DNA from: Capillidium heterosporum
Taxonomy: Eukaryota > Entomophthoromycota > Entomophthoromycetes > Entomophthorales > Capillidiaceae
Direction: 5' to 3'
NCBI GenBank assembly: GCA_016630905.1
Contig: WBMQ01000002.1
Coordinates: 1,922,001 to 1,986,000 of the forward strand
DNA length: 64,000 bases
Shown here: positions 37,296 through 48,409 of the stretch, piece by piece
Layout: each line of letters starts with the position of its first letter
Position numbering within the stretch: position 1 is the stretch's first letter
The notes under the pieces: generated by a model
Told to the model about the DNA's origin: nothing
What the model saw: only the letters and a program-made list of their open reading frames with translations
The model's database searches: none
Position numbers and translations under genes: made by a program

Positions 37296-38119
37296 TTACT
37301 TTCCTAGTTCAAATTTAAGCACATACAATCTTTCTATACCCGCTTTACGTTCCAAAACAATCTGTTATAAATAATCAAAAAAGTAAACCAAATAAATACC
37401 AAATATTAAACTTAAAAGTTACCTCTGCCACCAAACCTAAGCTGGGAGCCACACTATCGACAACCTTCTGTGGCAAATTCTCCTTAATAAATACAATATA
37501 GGCTCTACCACTTTCACTCAACAAATTAGGTAGTTGAAAAAGTAGCTGGTCAGTAACCGTCCTACCTAAATTTCCACCGGCCCACGTCTTGGCCAGTCTA
37601 TTATCAACTTCCAAACTATTTTCGAATTCTTGCTCTGAAGTGGGTACGTAAGGTGGGTTAAAAATAATCAAGTCGAACTTCAAAGTTGAATGCAAACCTA
37701 ATACCAAATTCGTATTTATAGCTTCTATGGCCACCTAAACTTAAATTTAACATTGCTAGAAATAAATGAAACAAAATTGCATGCATTCTTACGTTGTTGA
37801 GCTTCCCAGTTTCCAAAGTGGCTTTATTAGCATAACTATTAATATCAGTAGTTAGCAAAAAGGGGAGGCTGTTGAGCTTCTGCTTCAATATCTGACCTAC
37901 AAAAGTCGTTACTAAGCCACTACCACTACCTACTTCTAAGCATATTGGGTAGGCAATTTGAAAACTTGCGATATCCTTTTCTATAGCGTCCAACAAAATA
38001 AACGTATCTTCTACAATAGTACTACATTTACATATTTAATACATAATAAAAATATTACCACTTGGATCGTATACATTTTCGTAATCTATATTTTTGGGCA
38101 AGTGTGGAGTTGGGAACAT
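37296..38119 (-). CDS. MTQ2: eRF1 glutamine methyltransferase catalytic subunit (Mtq2/HemK2-like)
   Basis: Methylates the glutamine of the GGQ motif in translation release factor eRF1, normally with the activator Trm112. Exons: 38059-38119, 37793-38010, 37423-37734, 37296-37361, giving 218 aa (yeast Mtq2 is 221). N-terminus MFPTPHLPKNIDYENVYDPS followed by EDTFILLDAIEKD. The SAM-binding loop LEVGSGSGLVTTF, acidic strand TTDINSYA, and the catalytic NPPY motif (FDLIIFNPPYVPTSEQ) are intact. The C-terminus ERKAGIERLYVLKFELGK matches the family's RKAGWEVLSVYSF. No frame irregularity. It acts in translation termination, of interest next to genes with apparent frame shifts, though I have no evidence of a link. 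Confidence 0.92.
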
Positions 38120-38366
38120 TGGTGCTAGCTCTTGTAAATTCTTGTTGAAGCAACAAACGATCTGAAGTTTGAAGCTAACCCTAATCTTATTCTAACTCTA
38201 TTCCAAATTAAATACGCTATTTATAAACTTCACTTTGAACACTTGATGCATTTATTTTGAAATGAGCCTTTGCAATCAAAATTGGCAAATGACTTTTGAT
38301 GTTATTTAAATATAAATCAATTAAAATAGCATTTGTTAACTCAAATGCCTTTTATTTACTAAATCT

Positions 38367-38787
38367 ACAATAGGAAACGTAATAAACTGCATTTTGGCAG
38401 GTAGTTTTCATTGAAAGCCCAAGCCAGTGGATCTACTACATCCCTATATTCTTTGAAATACTCTATGGTGCTGCCTTTAGCTCAAAGCTGTGATGAAATA
38501 AAGCTATAGGCTACAAAGTTCCAACTATCGATACTATTATTTCTTAATCGAACGTATTGACTTATAATGTAAGGTAGCTCAAACTACAGCAACGTAAACT
38601 TTTGTTGATAAAAGACAGCTAATAGCACATAGCAAACTTCAAATAGAATTTTCAATGGTAGTTGATAGATCCTATACTCTTCATCATAAAACTCCTGGTT
38701 TATCACCATATGGCCAATTTTAAAGTGCCATGCTCGTATAAGATTGCTTGCCAATTCACAATTTAATTCGATGCCATATCCAACAAG
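38367..38787 (-). pseudogene. Relic of an unrecognised gene
   Basis: The minus strand reads as open coding-like sequence (VGYGIELNCELASNLIRAW, FYDEEYRIYQLPLKILFE, VLLAVFYQQKF), then TAG at 38584-38586, then YIISQYVRLRNNSIDSWNF, TGA at 38482-38484, and EYFKEYRDVVDPLAWAFN. One frame over about 400 nt with two stops suggests a fairly recent loss. I do not recognise the family. Upstream sequence to about 38,960 may be more of it in other frames. Confidence 0.35.
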
Positions 38788-39063
38788 TATGGAATTTCCT
38801 TGCTTTACTCTTTGCCATATGGATACATTCTAGTCAACATATCTAATATCTGCTCTTATTTAACCATCCTAACCAGCATCATTATATACTCATAAACCTC
38901 TATCCTACCAAATGCCATTATCCCAAAGTACTTTCATCAATAAAATCTAAGGTGACGTAAACTACATCCAGTAAATTGTTGTTTCAATATTTCCACCTAA
39001 AAATTCTCCAAAAGACTATAGAAACACTTTTCAACCCAAACTTTCAACTCATCACCTTCCAGC

Positions 39064-40533
39064 ATGGTAACCACTACAGGCTTCGAAGGTAACTATCAAC
39101 CGTCTCTTGAAACACATCAACTAGAAACTAATCTTTCCATTTTAGTATCAGAAGATTTAAAGCAAACTTTATTTGATGGCCTCAGCAACAATTCCCTACG
39201 TTTAATTAGCTCGAAACCCAACTTAGAAGCTGGGAAGTTTGAAGTTAGCAAGACGTTTGCACCAACTTCAGACAAATCTTGGAAGGAAGGTAACTAAACT
39301 AAACTGGATATCTTTACTATAAAAGCAAACATTAATTTTATAAACAGATTTCGCTTTGCTAGCAGAAGCTGCCAAAGAAGGGGCAGGTTATTTCTTTTAC
39401 AAGATGGAGGAAGAGGAAGCGAACTCCAAGTTTATCTTTATTACTTTTATTCCCGACTCCACAAAGGTACTGTTTCAACATTTTTATAAAAGTACATTTA
39501 ATTTTAACTTTGATAAATTTAGGTTAAAGAACGTATGATCCTAGCTGGTAGTAAATCGAGCGTCGTTTTAGCTTTAGGCCAATCGAACTTCAGCAACTTA
39601 CTTCATATAACTCAACTTGTAATGATATTTTATACGAAAATCCATAAGCATACTAACAGTTTGTTACTATAGGAAGATTTAACTTTTGAAAACTTCAGCT
39701 ACGTAACGAGTCAAGACAAAGATAGTGAAGGCCTTGAAAAGGTGGACCGAGAAAGCATCAGCCTGGTAATGCATCATCTTAACAACCAATCTTACTAATC
39801 CTTCTTTTCATAGTTGATGGACAGAAGATCTTTACCTCTGGAAAGTTCAAATGAACAGAAAGGACTGCAGTTGAACTTTGACGCAACTTTTGAGGAAGCC
39901 TTGGTAAAGTTCCAAAACAATGAGATGAACTTGGTTTTATTGGTAAATAATCACTACATCTAAAAGTATAGTAATATTTTGCTAGCATCTCGAAGGTAAC
40001 GATCAAGTCATACATGCATCCTTGGATGCCCCTTCCACAGTTCAAGTTGACCAATTGAGCTACTACTTTCCAACCGATACACCACGCTTTGCCTTTTACA
40101 AATTTGAAGACGATGCTGAACTCAAATGTAACCTCATATCATCTCCTTAATGCTAACTCCATACAAACGAAACAGTCCTGTTGTACGTCTGTCCCACCAA
40201 CTCAAAAGTTCGCGAAAAGATGATTTATTCTTCGTTGGTACAGCCTTTCCTCCAGCATCTTAAAAGCTTAAACCTGTCGGTCATCAAGGTAACTATCTCA
40301 TAAAAACCCATATCTCATCAAATCTTTACCAGGTTGAAGTGGACGACGCCAATGACATTGACGAAAGCTTCTTGAAGCAACGTATCCCCACTAGCTCAAG
40401 CAGCAAAAAAGAGGATGAAAGGCAGATTTTGGAAGACCCTTTCACTTTTATGAAGCCAGAACCCCCTACTACACCTTCTGGCCAATCGAGGAGACCCAGG
40501 ACCAACAGGAGAGTTAAACAAAGCACCGAATAA
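39064..40533 (+). CDS. TWF1: Twinfilin-like actin-depolymerising factor homology protein
   Basis: Binds ADP-actin monomers and caps or disassembles filaments in cortical actin patches. Eight exons: 39064-39289, 39348-39466, 39523-39618, 39673-39765, 39814-39942, 39986-40127, 40176-40288, 40333-40533; 372 aa (yeast 332, human 350). First ADF-H repeat about residues 10-150 (FIFITFIPDSTKVKERMILAG, the long-helix region). Second repeat about 185-330 (FPTDTPRFAFYKFED, LLYVCPTNSKVREKMIYSS). The basic tail (PSGQSRRPRTNRRVK) is typical of twinfilins and binds capping protein or phosphoinositides in homologues. All intron phases agree and there is no frame irregularity. The start at 39064 is the first in-frame ATG and gives a plausible N-terminus, though weakly conserved. 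Confidence 0.85.
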
Positions 40534-41089
40534 ATGATGTTAGTTTTTTAATTTAAAGCATAGAATAATTTAAATAGTGCTGCTGAAACATTTGTATAGT
40601 GAATATATATCTCTCTTTACCAACAGTTTATCCTTTAAATATGAAGAGAGACCACTATCACTAATCAACACAGATATCATAATCTACTATTCAAAATACG
40701 ACTCCAGAATGATAGCTGGTATGTCAATAGCTAAACAACATATCCAAGAACTAAATCTCAAATATAAGAGCGTACCTGTTTATACAGTTGATTGGACGAG
40801 ATAGAGATCCATCAGGAAAAACTGCTTTGAATAAAGACAAGCAAATATTGTTCTTAACAAACCTTATGTTTTCCCTTCCACCAATTTAAGATCTATATAA
40901 ACATTTCAACTTTCACAGCTGTATAAGATGGTATATTTTAACTAAAATAAATGCTAAATTTATCTGAAAAGCAAATACATAGAACTGCATCACTTTATAT
41001 TTAATAGGTAGCTACACAGCCAGAAAGTTAATTATATAGAAGATTTATAGAATTCGAGCAACACAAGATTAATTTTAAACTCAAGCAAC
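40534..41089. other. Intergenic region between convergent genes
   Basis: Holds the 3' ends of TWF1 and the first MATE gene. A 75-codon open frame at 40577-40804 (+) has no recognisable motif and starts only 40 bp after the TWF1 stop; not called. Confidence 0.4.
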
Positions 41090-42659
41090 TTAGTGGCTAG
41101 CCTCTACTGAAGACAGACGCTGGTAGCACAGCTGCACTTGTTCCTCCCAATTACTCTTCAGAACAACGGCAGCCAAGAACGACGAGGTCATTGATAAGGC
41201 GAGGCAGGTGCCTAGCCATAAGCCTCCAATGCCAAAGTCCAATTTAAAGGTCATATAGAGACCGATGGGGACAGCTAGGACGTAAAAGGCGACAAAATTG
41301 ACGGTAGCCCCCAGCTTTTGACGCCCTTGGCCGCGTAAGATACCTCCACTGACGGTGCCTACACTATCGAACACCTTTAGGAAAAACAAAGTCAGTACAA
41401 AAGCCACTAATGAAAATTACCTGATAAAGGGCGGCGATAGGGACGAGTATCATGACGAATTCTAGGACACCCTTCTCCTCAGTAAATAACTGACCAAGCT
41501 GGTAACCGAAGAAGTAGAGGGCGGCCGAGTTGATAGAAGGTAAGAGGAGTGCTAGTAAGACAGCTGCACGGGAACAGTACTTGGCTCGTCGAGCATTACT
41601 GTCTCCCAAAAGATTGCCAATACGGTTGCAGGTAGCAATTGATAAACCAAAAGGAACTGAGAAGGTGGCGTTGGTTAACGACATGATGATGGACTGGGAG
41701 GCCAATTGATTGGTACCGAGGTACGAGGCGGCTAATGACATTATTTCAAAGGCCCACCATTCCGAGCAAATCATCAAAATCCCAGGGATACCTAAAATTG
41801 ACAAAGGCATTAATAAGGTGCAAAGTTGGCTTCAATTACCTAGCTGTATATATACGTACCACCCAGTCAAGCTCTTTCGGCTCCAACCACCCCAGCACTT
41901 TGACCCTTCAACGTAGATGGTATACAAAATTCCCAGGCATAAAGTCAACCAGTGGGTAATGGCAGTAGTTATAGGAGCACCTTGGAACCCAAGTGAAGTT
42001 GGCTGATATCGAACTAAAAAGAAGTTGAGGATAACGTTGATTGGCATAACAACCATAATGATCCAGGTTTGGGCACGCATAATACGTTGCGCCTGTAAGA
42101 ACTTTTTCAGACATTCAAAGGAGAGGAAGGCCGGTGCGCCCCAGAACAATGTTTTCAAATAGATACCACAATATCTAGCCAGCTCGGCATCTTGACCTAG
42201 AGCTAACATGAGCCCTTCAGCATTCCTCCACACGATACCAATAGGAACAAACAATGCCAAATTGATAAGGATACCCCTTTGCAAATGCAGCCCCAATATC
42301 CGTTTGTCGTCGGAGCCGGTAAAGGATTGGGAACATAAAGTGTCGAGGGCCGTCGACATACCGATAGCTATAGACCACCCAGTAATAGCTGCAAACATAT
42401 TAGACAGGGCAGCTGCACCCAAAGGCTTAGGTCCTAGGTGCCCTAATGAGGATACTGAAACTAAAGGCATAATAGCCTGCATGATAGAAGCCAGAATAAT
42501 GGGGAACGAAGTGGACAGTAGTAGATAGATCTCCTGGACAAAGATTTTGTTTGTTGGGACATCGAGATCAGCCAAGCAGGTTTGGCTTTTCTTGTCGATA
42601 AGGGGCTGGCACTCATTGTCAGCTCCAACAACTTGGGTTTGGTTAGTTTGGTTTCCCAT
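41090..42659 (-). CDS. MATE family multidrug/organic-cation exporter, copy 1
   Basis: Probable proton-coupled exporter of the MATE family (fungal Erc1 group), 12 helices. Exons: 41840-42659, 41421-41791, 41374 down to 41090; introns of 48 and 46 nt; 491 aa. Hallmarks: IILASIMQAIMPLVSVSSLG (helix 1-2 region), ALDTLCSQSFTG, LGLHLQRGIL, LSIATCNRIGNLLG, GGILRGQGRQKLGATVNF. Tandem with a second MATE gene at 44980-46623 of exactly the same length and nearly the same introns, so a local duplication. The N-terminal tail (MGNQTNQTQVVGADNECQPL) is conserved in both. No frame irregularity. Substrate cannot be told from sequence. Confidence 0.9.
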
Positions 42660-44430
42660 AGGTATTAGTTAAGTCGAAACAAAAAGTTAAAGTGAAAAGG
42701 GTGTGGTAGGTTGGACTTTAATAGAGTATGATTATGACAGGTATTTCAATTGACCTCTATTCTCGAGCAAAGGTTATCTATAATAAATAAAACGCAAACT
42801 AAACTTGAACTGGTTTAACAAAGAAGAGAAAAGCAGTCGCTTTTATAGATTTGAGGGTTATAAAGGGTTCCAACACTTTTGATCCAAACTACGGAAAAAG
42901 CTGGCTGACCAACCTGTTGTTGAAGGAATCTTTGCGAACTTTACTTTGCAAATCTTTTAATTGGTTGGTTCGCTTTATTATCAAACTTATATCAGGAGAT
43001 AACTTATCGATTATTAATCTCGGGCTATTCCTCAACAGCTTTTATCGCCCAAGGCCATAATTTACCCGGGAACTGACAGCCAACTTTTGCTATGAGCTGA
43101 TAGTCGGATATCCACATAATTTCCAAAAACGTCCTCAACTCATTTTACTACATTCAAATATCAGAAGTTTATAGAAATGGCAAGCTACATTACCTACTTT
43201 GCCAAAAGCCCTTTAAGTCCATCAAGCTCTAGATATTTTTTCTAAACTAAAGTCGACGAAATATTCGAATGAATCAACCAGAAAGATGAGCATGGGTTTT
43301 TTGAATTGAAGTATTTTAGATTCAATATCACTATATATCAAGCTCAGCATCAACTTTAATTCCATTTTAAATATTTTGAACTCACAAAGCTCTCAGTTAA
43401 AACAGTCATTTATAAGGTAATTGGTTTTAAATTCACTGCCAAGCAACTTCAGTTTGAATGCTATGTCTAAGATATATCTATTTGCTATTTGCATTTATAT
43501 TCTAGTTTAAATTAAAGTGATTTTGATTCTTAACCTACACTGTTTATTATTTTCCCTAAAATATGAATACAGTGTTGAACTATATTTTTAATTAAATTTT
43601 ACAAATTTTGGCACTTTTACCATTACATAAATATAGTTGCTGTTTCGAAATAATATATGATATTTTCTTCGTAACAGTTGATCATTCTATAGTTTTCTTT
43701 TTCGAGCCCACCATCTCCATACCATATTTTACCAACGCAATGGTTCAAATGACGGACAAGGAGCTTTTGGAGGTTTGAATATTTAAAAGAAAGTAGACTA
43801 CGAGATAAGAATGCTGTACAACTTGCCAATACTTCATTGTCTTAATACTACCATACTCGAATATGGGAAATATGATTGAATACTGTATCAAATCACAAAT
43901 CCTGCATCGCAGCTTCATATATATATACTTATCTCTTTCCCTCTATGAGAAATAGATTGCTCTGTGGACTGAAGAAGGTTGATAGGTTTTCACGAATGTC
44001 TTTATAACCTGGACAAGGAATGTAAACAAAATACCTATTTCAATACCTACCAATCCTCTTTAAATATCTCCTACAGACAAGCTACTGGGGCTTACTAAAT
44101 ATATTTTGCTAAATATAGCACTAACCTAGCTTTTGTCAAGCTCAAATACTCAAAAATGAACATGCTAAAGTGAAGGTTCAAATAGAATAGTTTTCACTCT
44201 ATCAAAGCTTTAGTTCAAGCTCTTTCTAAAATTTGCAACTTTCAATAAGCTACAAATACATTTTCTACTATTGTCACATAATAGTGCAGACCACATACTT
44301 TCGAACCTTTGGAGAGAGCAAAGATATGTGACACCCTCTTAAATTTCTGATAAACTTTGAGTAGCATCAGTTTTAGAAATATATTTTCTTTTTGTGACAG
44401 TGAGAGTTAAATATAGAACTTCATCAAGCA
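42660..44430. other. Intergenic region between the two MATE genes
   Basis: About 1.8 kb. The first 200 bp upstream of copy 1 share two short blocks with the upstream region of copy 2 (see findings). Open frames at 42851-43060 and 43623-43829 have no support. Confidence 0.45.
42737..42756 (-). promoter_or_regulatory. Upstream block shared by the two MATE genes (copy 1)
   Basis: GACAGGTATTTCAATTGACC lies about 80 bp upstream of the ATG and resembles GATAGGGATTTCAATTGGGC at 46849-46868 upstream of copy 2. The core ATTTCAATTG is identical. It could be a retained regulator site or simply duplicated DNA. Confidence 0.35.
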
Positions 44431-44835
44431 TTGCCCATACCTTACAAATATATTTTTGAATACATACTCTTATGTTCGATATTGAAAACTGAAATTGATG
44501 GATTTACATCTATTGTGGAGGCTTTGGCTTTGATTTCAACTATATTAAAGTATATCGTAGGATGGCTATATCAGAATATAGAAAAAATCTATAAAATGTA
44601 TACATCACTCAATCAACACCAAAAACCAAAAAAATCATCCAAGATAAAGTTCCTCACCTCAGTAACTGTACGCTCTCAACTTGTTTCAAATGGTTGGTAC
44701 GGGTATCCTAATAAACTTATTACACTAAAGCAACTTTACAATAATTTTCTTTTTGATCATCCATCTATATTTTGCATAAATTTTCAACAATATTCACTCC
44801 ATAAAACAACCAAATATATAAGGTATATAGGTTAA
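44431..44835 (+). CDS. Hypothetical protein, 134 aa, within a duplicated segment
   Basis: An open frame starting MPIPYKYIFEYILLCSIL, with a hydrophobic stretch at about residues 28-45 and a basic middle (QKPKKSSKIKF). The segment 44440-44700 is clearly related to 52855-53135, where the frame is broken by several stops. No family recognised. It may be a real lineage-specific gene or a chance frame in a duplicated non-coding stretch; it overlaps no other gene and ends 145 bp before MATE copy 2. Confidence 0.3.
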   Translation: MPIPYKYIFEYILLCSILKTEIDGFTSIVEALALISTILKYIVGWLYQNIEKIYKMYTSLNQHQKPKKSSKIKFLTSVTVRSQLVSNGWYGYPNKLITLKQLYNNFLFDHPSIFCINFQQYSLHKTTKYIRYIG

Positions 44836-44979
44836 GTATACCATTTATTTAATCGAACTTATACACATTTAGGAAAGCAATACTTCGTCCATGCTGCATT
44901 ATTAGTATCACTCATCTTCTTTTTTGACCAAAAGGTACAGACCAAAACTCATTAAAATCTATCATAGATTCCAAGACAT

Positions 44980-46623
44980 TCAATGGCTAGATTCTACCAA
45001 GGACAAGCGTTGTTGACAGAGCTGAACCTGTAGATCCCAATCGGTTTTTAAATTTAAGCCAGCTAGGAACGGGGACAGCGTAGACAAAGCGAACAACGTG
45101 CCCAACCACAGGCCTCGGATGCCAAAGTTGAGTTGGAACGTCATATAAAGACCCATGGGTATAGCTATAACATAGAAGGCAACGAAGTAGACGGTGGCAC
45201 CTAATTTTTGCCTACCCTGGCCACGCAATATACCAGTGCTAACCGTACCTATGGAATCGAATATCTAACAGAAACGATAAAACTTAGTACCAAATATCAC
45301 ACTTAAAACTACCTGGTAGAAAGCGGCGATGGGGCATAATATCATAACTAAATCCAAAACATCCTTAGCGTCGGTAAAGAATTGACCTAGCTGGTAGCCC
45401 AAGAAGTATAGGGCTGCCGAATGGAAGGAAGGCATTAGAAAAGCCAATAAATAAGCAGCCCGGACACAATATTTAGCCCTTCTCGCGTTACTATCACCCA
45501 GCAGGTTTCCTATCCGGTTGCTGGTGGCTATCGACAACCCAAATGGAACTGAGAAAGTAGCGTTGGTCATAGACATCAATATGGATTGAGCTGCCAACTC
45601 GTTAGTACCCAAATAAGAAGCAGCTAACGACATGATTTCGAAAGCCCACCACTCGGAGCAGACCATCAAAACTCCAGGGATGCCTATCAATTTCCAAAAG
45701 AAAAGTAAAAATTAATACAACTACCGAATTACATTCAATTACCTAGCTGGATATACACATACCACCCAGTTAAGCTCTTTCGGCTCCAACCACCCCAACA
45801 CTTGGACCCTTCAACGAAGACAGTATACAAAACTCCCAAACATAAAGTCAACCAATGGGTGATGGCGACCGTTATGGGGGCACCTATGAATCCAATGGAG
45901 GTAGATGGGTACCGCACCAAAAAGAAATTGAGGGCCAGGTTGATAGGCAAAACAATTACAACGATCAATGTCTGTGAACGCATGATACCTACATGTAAAA
46001 AGTAATCAACCGGTCAACAATCAAAAAGAAAAAATATAATAAAACTTACGTTGGGCCTGTAGATACTTGTTCAAGCATTGGTAGGACAGGTAAGCAGGTG
46101 CACCGCACATTAGCGTCTTTAAATATATACCACAGTACTTGGCTACTTCGGGATCCTGCTTTAGGAGTAACATCAAGTTTTCGGCGTTGGCCCACACGAT
46201 GCCAATAGGAATGAACAGTACTAAATTAATAAGGACACCACGCTGCAAATGTAAGCCCAATATCCGTTTGTCGTCAGAGCCGGTAAAAGACTGCGAACAC
46301 AAGGTGTCGAGGGCCGTCGACATACCAATGGCGATAGACCACCCAGTAATAGCTGCAAACATATTAGACAGAGCAGCTGCACCCAATGGTTTAGGGCCTA
46401 AATGTCCTAGCGAGGATACTGAAACTAAGGGCATTACTGATTGCATGATGAAGGCGAGAATAGTAGGAAGTGAAGTCGACAGTAGTAAGTAGATCTCTTG
46501 GATGAAAATTTTATTAGTAGGTACGTCGAGGTCGGATATACAGCTCTGGTCTCTTTTATTAATCAGAGGCTGGCACTCGCTTTCTCTACCTGCTTGTTCT
46601 AAATCGTTGGTTTGGTTTCCCAT
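44980..46623 (-). CDS. MATE family multidrug/organic-cation exporter, copy 2
   Basis: Paralogue of the gene at 41090-42659. Exons: 46050-46623, 45743-45988, 45313-45683, 44980-45264; 491 aa, the same as copy 1. The last two introns sit at the same positions as in copy 1. An extra 61-nt intron (45989-46049) splits LQAQR|IMRSQT, where copy 1 reads straight through LQAQRIMRAQT. Core motifs are conserved: SSLGHLGPKPLGAAALSN, LSIATSNRIGNLLG, GILRGQGRQKLGATVYF. No frame irregularity. Confidence 0.9.
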
Positions 46624-46848
46624 ATTTTGTTGAAATTGGTTGTAAATCTAAATTTTGAAGATAGTGGTGAAACTCTGCCCTCGTCTTATATAGCTGAAGT
46701 TATAGACACCGATAGCACAAAATTGAAAGTTGAGTCAGTCTCTGATAAAGAAGAAAAAGCTGCAATAGCTTTGTAAATCTATTAGGTGCTAGCTGTAGAT
46801 CGCTTCGTTTAACCCTTTAAGCATCCTGGACAAGTTAGGTTGTCATAT

Positions 46849-46868
46849 GATAGGGATTTCAATTGGGC
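46849..46868 (-). promoter_or_regulatory. Upstream block shared by the two MATE genes (copy 2)
   Basis: GATAGGGATTTCAATTGGGC, about 230 bp upstream of the ATG; counterpart of 42737-42756. A second shared block (AAAGAAGAAAAAGCTG near 46,747; AAAGAAGAGAAAAGCAG near 42,820) is nearer the gene here and farther away in copy 1. Confidence 0.3.
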
Positions 46869-46957
46869 TCAAAAGAAAATGAGTTATGTCAGTTCGATGC
46901 AGATTCCTAGTTGATTAATAAGCAACCTTTACGCAGCACATGTAGCCTACTACGCAA

Positions 46958-47092
46958 ATGTTGAGTAATCTGAAAGTTCAAAAGGTCAACGATGAAGAGC
47001 CATTGGTTTTATCATCCGAGTTGGGGTGCAGTTGGAACTTCATTAATTTTCCGACATTGGCATTTTTCAACAGTCCAACTATGATCAATTTT
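46958..47092 (+). other. Orphan exon-like open stretch
   Basis: 45 codons from ATG (MLSNLKVQKVNDEEPLVLSS, then a hydrophobic FPTLAFFN part) ending at a good 5' splice site (TTTGTAAGTTTT). I find no continuing exon downstream. It could be the first exon of a lost gene. Function unknown. Confidence 0.25.
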
Positions 47093-47475
47093 GTAAGTTT
47101 TTAGCGAATTAGAACTCTGAATTAGATTAATCCATCAAGTTTAATTTGTTAAAGTGATTTGTAAGGATACTATTGACCTTTAACTTGATAATGAAAAGGT
47201 TTGTGGAGTAAAGTGGTGAGCTGGGTATCTGGAAACAAAGAATTTTTGCTTTAGCTAATACTATTCACCTTATAAAGTACCCAACTACCACCTATTTCAA
47301 ATACCGAATGCTTGAACAAATTAGAAGGAAATTCTTGTTGAATACAATCCTATATAGACAATATACATTCAATGAATGCCCATGAAATAATATAACCATT
47401 CAAAACTTAAAACTGCACATAAAAGCATTTTAAGTAGTTATTTAAATCTATACTAGCCTACATGCAAAACTGAAT

Positions 47476-48409
47476 ATGAAGTTTGTTATCTTGCTATCAA
47501 CTTTCACCTTGGAGCCTAAAATTTTGACAGCACCTTCTAGATTGGTGAATAGTAAGATATGTGTAGCTCCATTACTAGACTCAACTATAAATATACTCCC
47601 AAGAGTATCTACGAATTCGATAGGATGCCCATATTCAGCAACAGCTTGAAGAATGATGATAATGTATTCAAAAAGACTGCTGGATTACCCTCCGATTTGC
47701 TACACTACTGCAGAGATAAGTTCTCCAACGGCATCGTCTAAGTCGAGTACCTGCACAAAGTGTTATTGATCTAATTCAACCAAATATTGGGCTACAAAAA
47801 CTTCTTGGTGGAGAGTAACTCCATGTCAAAATTTTGAAAAGGTTCGCAAGTGAGCTAATCGTACTATTATTTTAGCCACATTTACATTTACCAAGACCTG
47901 GTTCAAAGAGTAATTCAAGCAATACAAGGCTAGGTGCATGGACTTAAGCTTGAAAGACAGTCTGGTCACTTTTTGATATGGCAGTGACAACGGCTACATC
48001 TTCACAAAGCTGGAATCTCAGGCTGTCATCACCACATTGAAATTTACTTTGAAAGAATTTTTATGGAGAATCTACCTTCATTGACTCGATCTTTAGTTGA
48101 TATGGCACCTGAGAAGCGAAAGCGTTGCATAAAAGCTAAGCGTATCCACAACAAGTTGCTCGCTTCTATGTTAGTTATATTTAGGAAAGCAAGTTGAACA
48201 TTAGGATCGTTAGTTTTAATACGATTGAAGGGACGGCATCACTGTTGAATAGGATTTATAAGAGTTTATGCCTGAAATGCTTCAAAGAAAAAATTTTAAT
48301 TTATATATGTGCCGATGTTAATGGATAGCTTTATTGGAACGATCGCCGTACTACAGTTGTACATTAGCATATGGCTTATACCTTGGCCAAACTTTTGAAG
48401 ATGAGATAA
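47476..48409 (+). pseudogene. Dead GDSL hydrolase
   Basis: A decayed relative of the two GDSL genes at 53172-55652, on the opposite strand. Recognisable pieces: NSKICVAPL, PKSIYEFDRM, DLLHYC-DKFSNGIV, VDMAPEKRKRCIKAKRIHNK, LLNRIYK, YTLAKLLK. The block I serine motif GDSLNDDG is now SNSLKNDD, so the catalytic serine context is lost. Several stops and shifts in more than one direction separate the pieces. The damage is ordinary decay, not the C-to-T pattern of the transposons. Confidence 0.8.

Noticed and set aside
38011-38058. A frame break in MTQ2 after VYDPS
   Set aside because: Using the downstream acceptor (ATTGTAG) instead of the first AG gives VYDPSEDTFILLD in frame, as in yeast; no shift needed.
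42208-42528. 106-codon plus-strand frame opposite MATE copy 1 (and a similar one at 46139-46492)
   Set aside because: Antisense shadows; their similarity to each other simply reflects the paralogous MATE genes.
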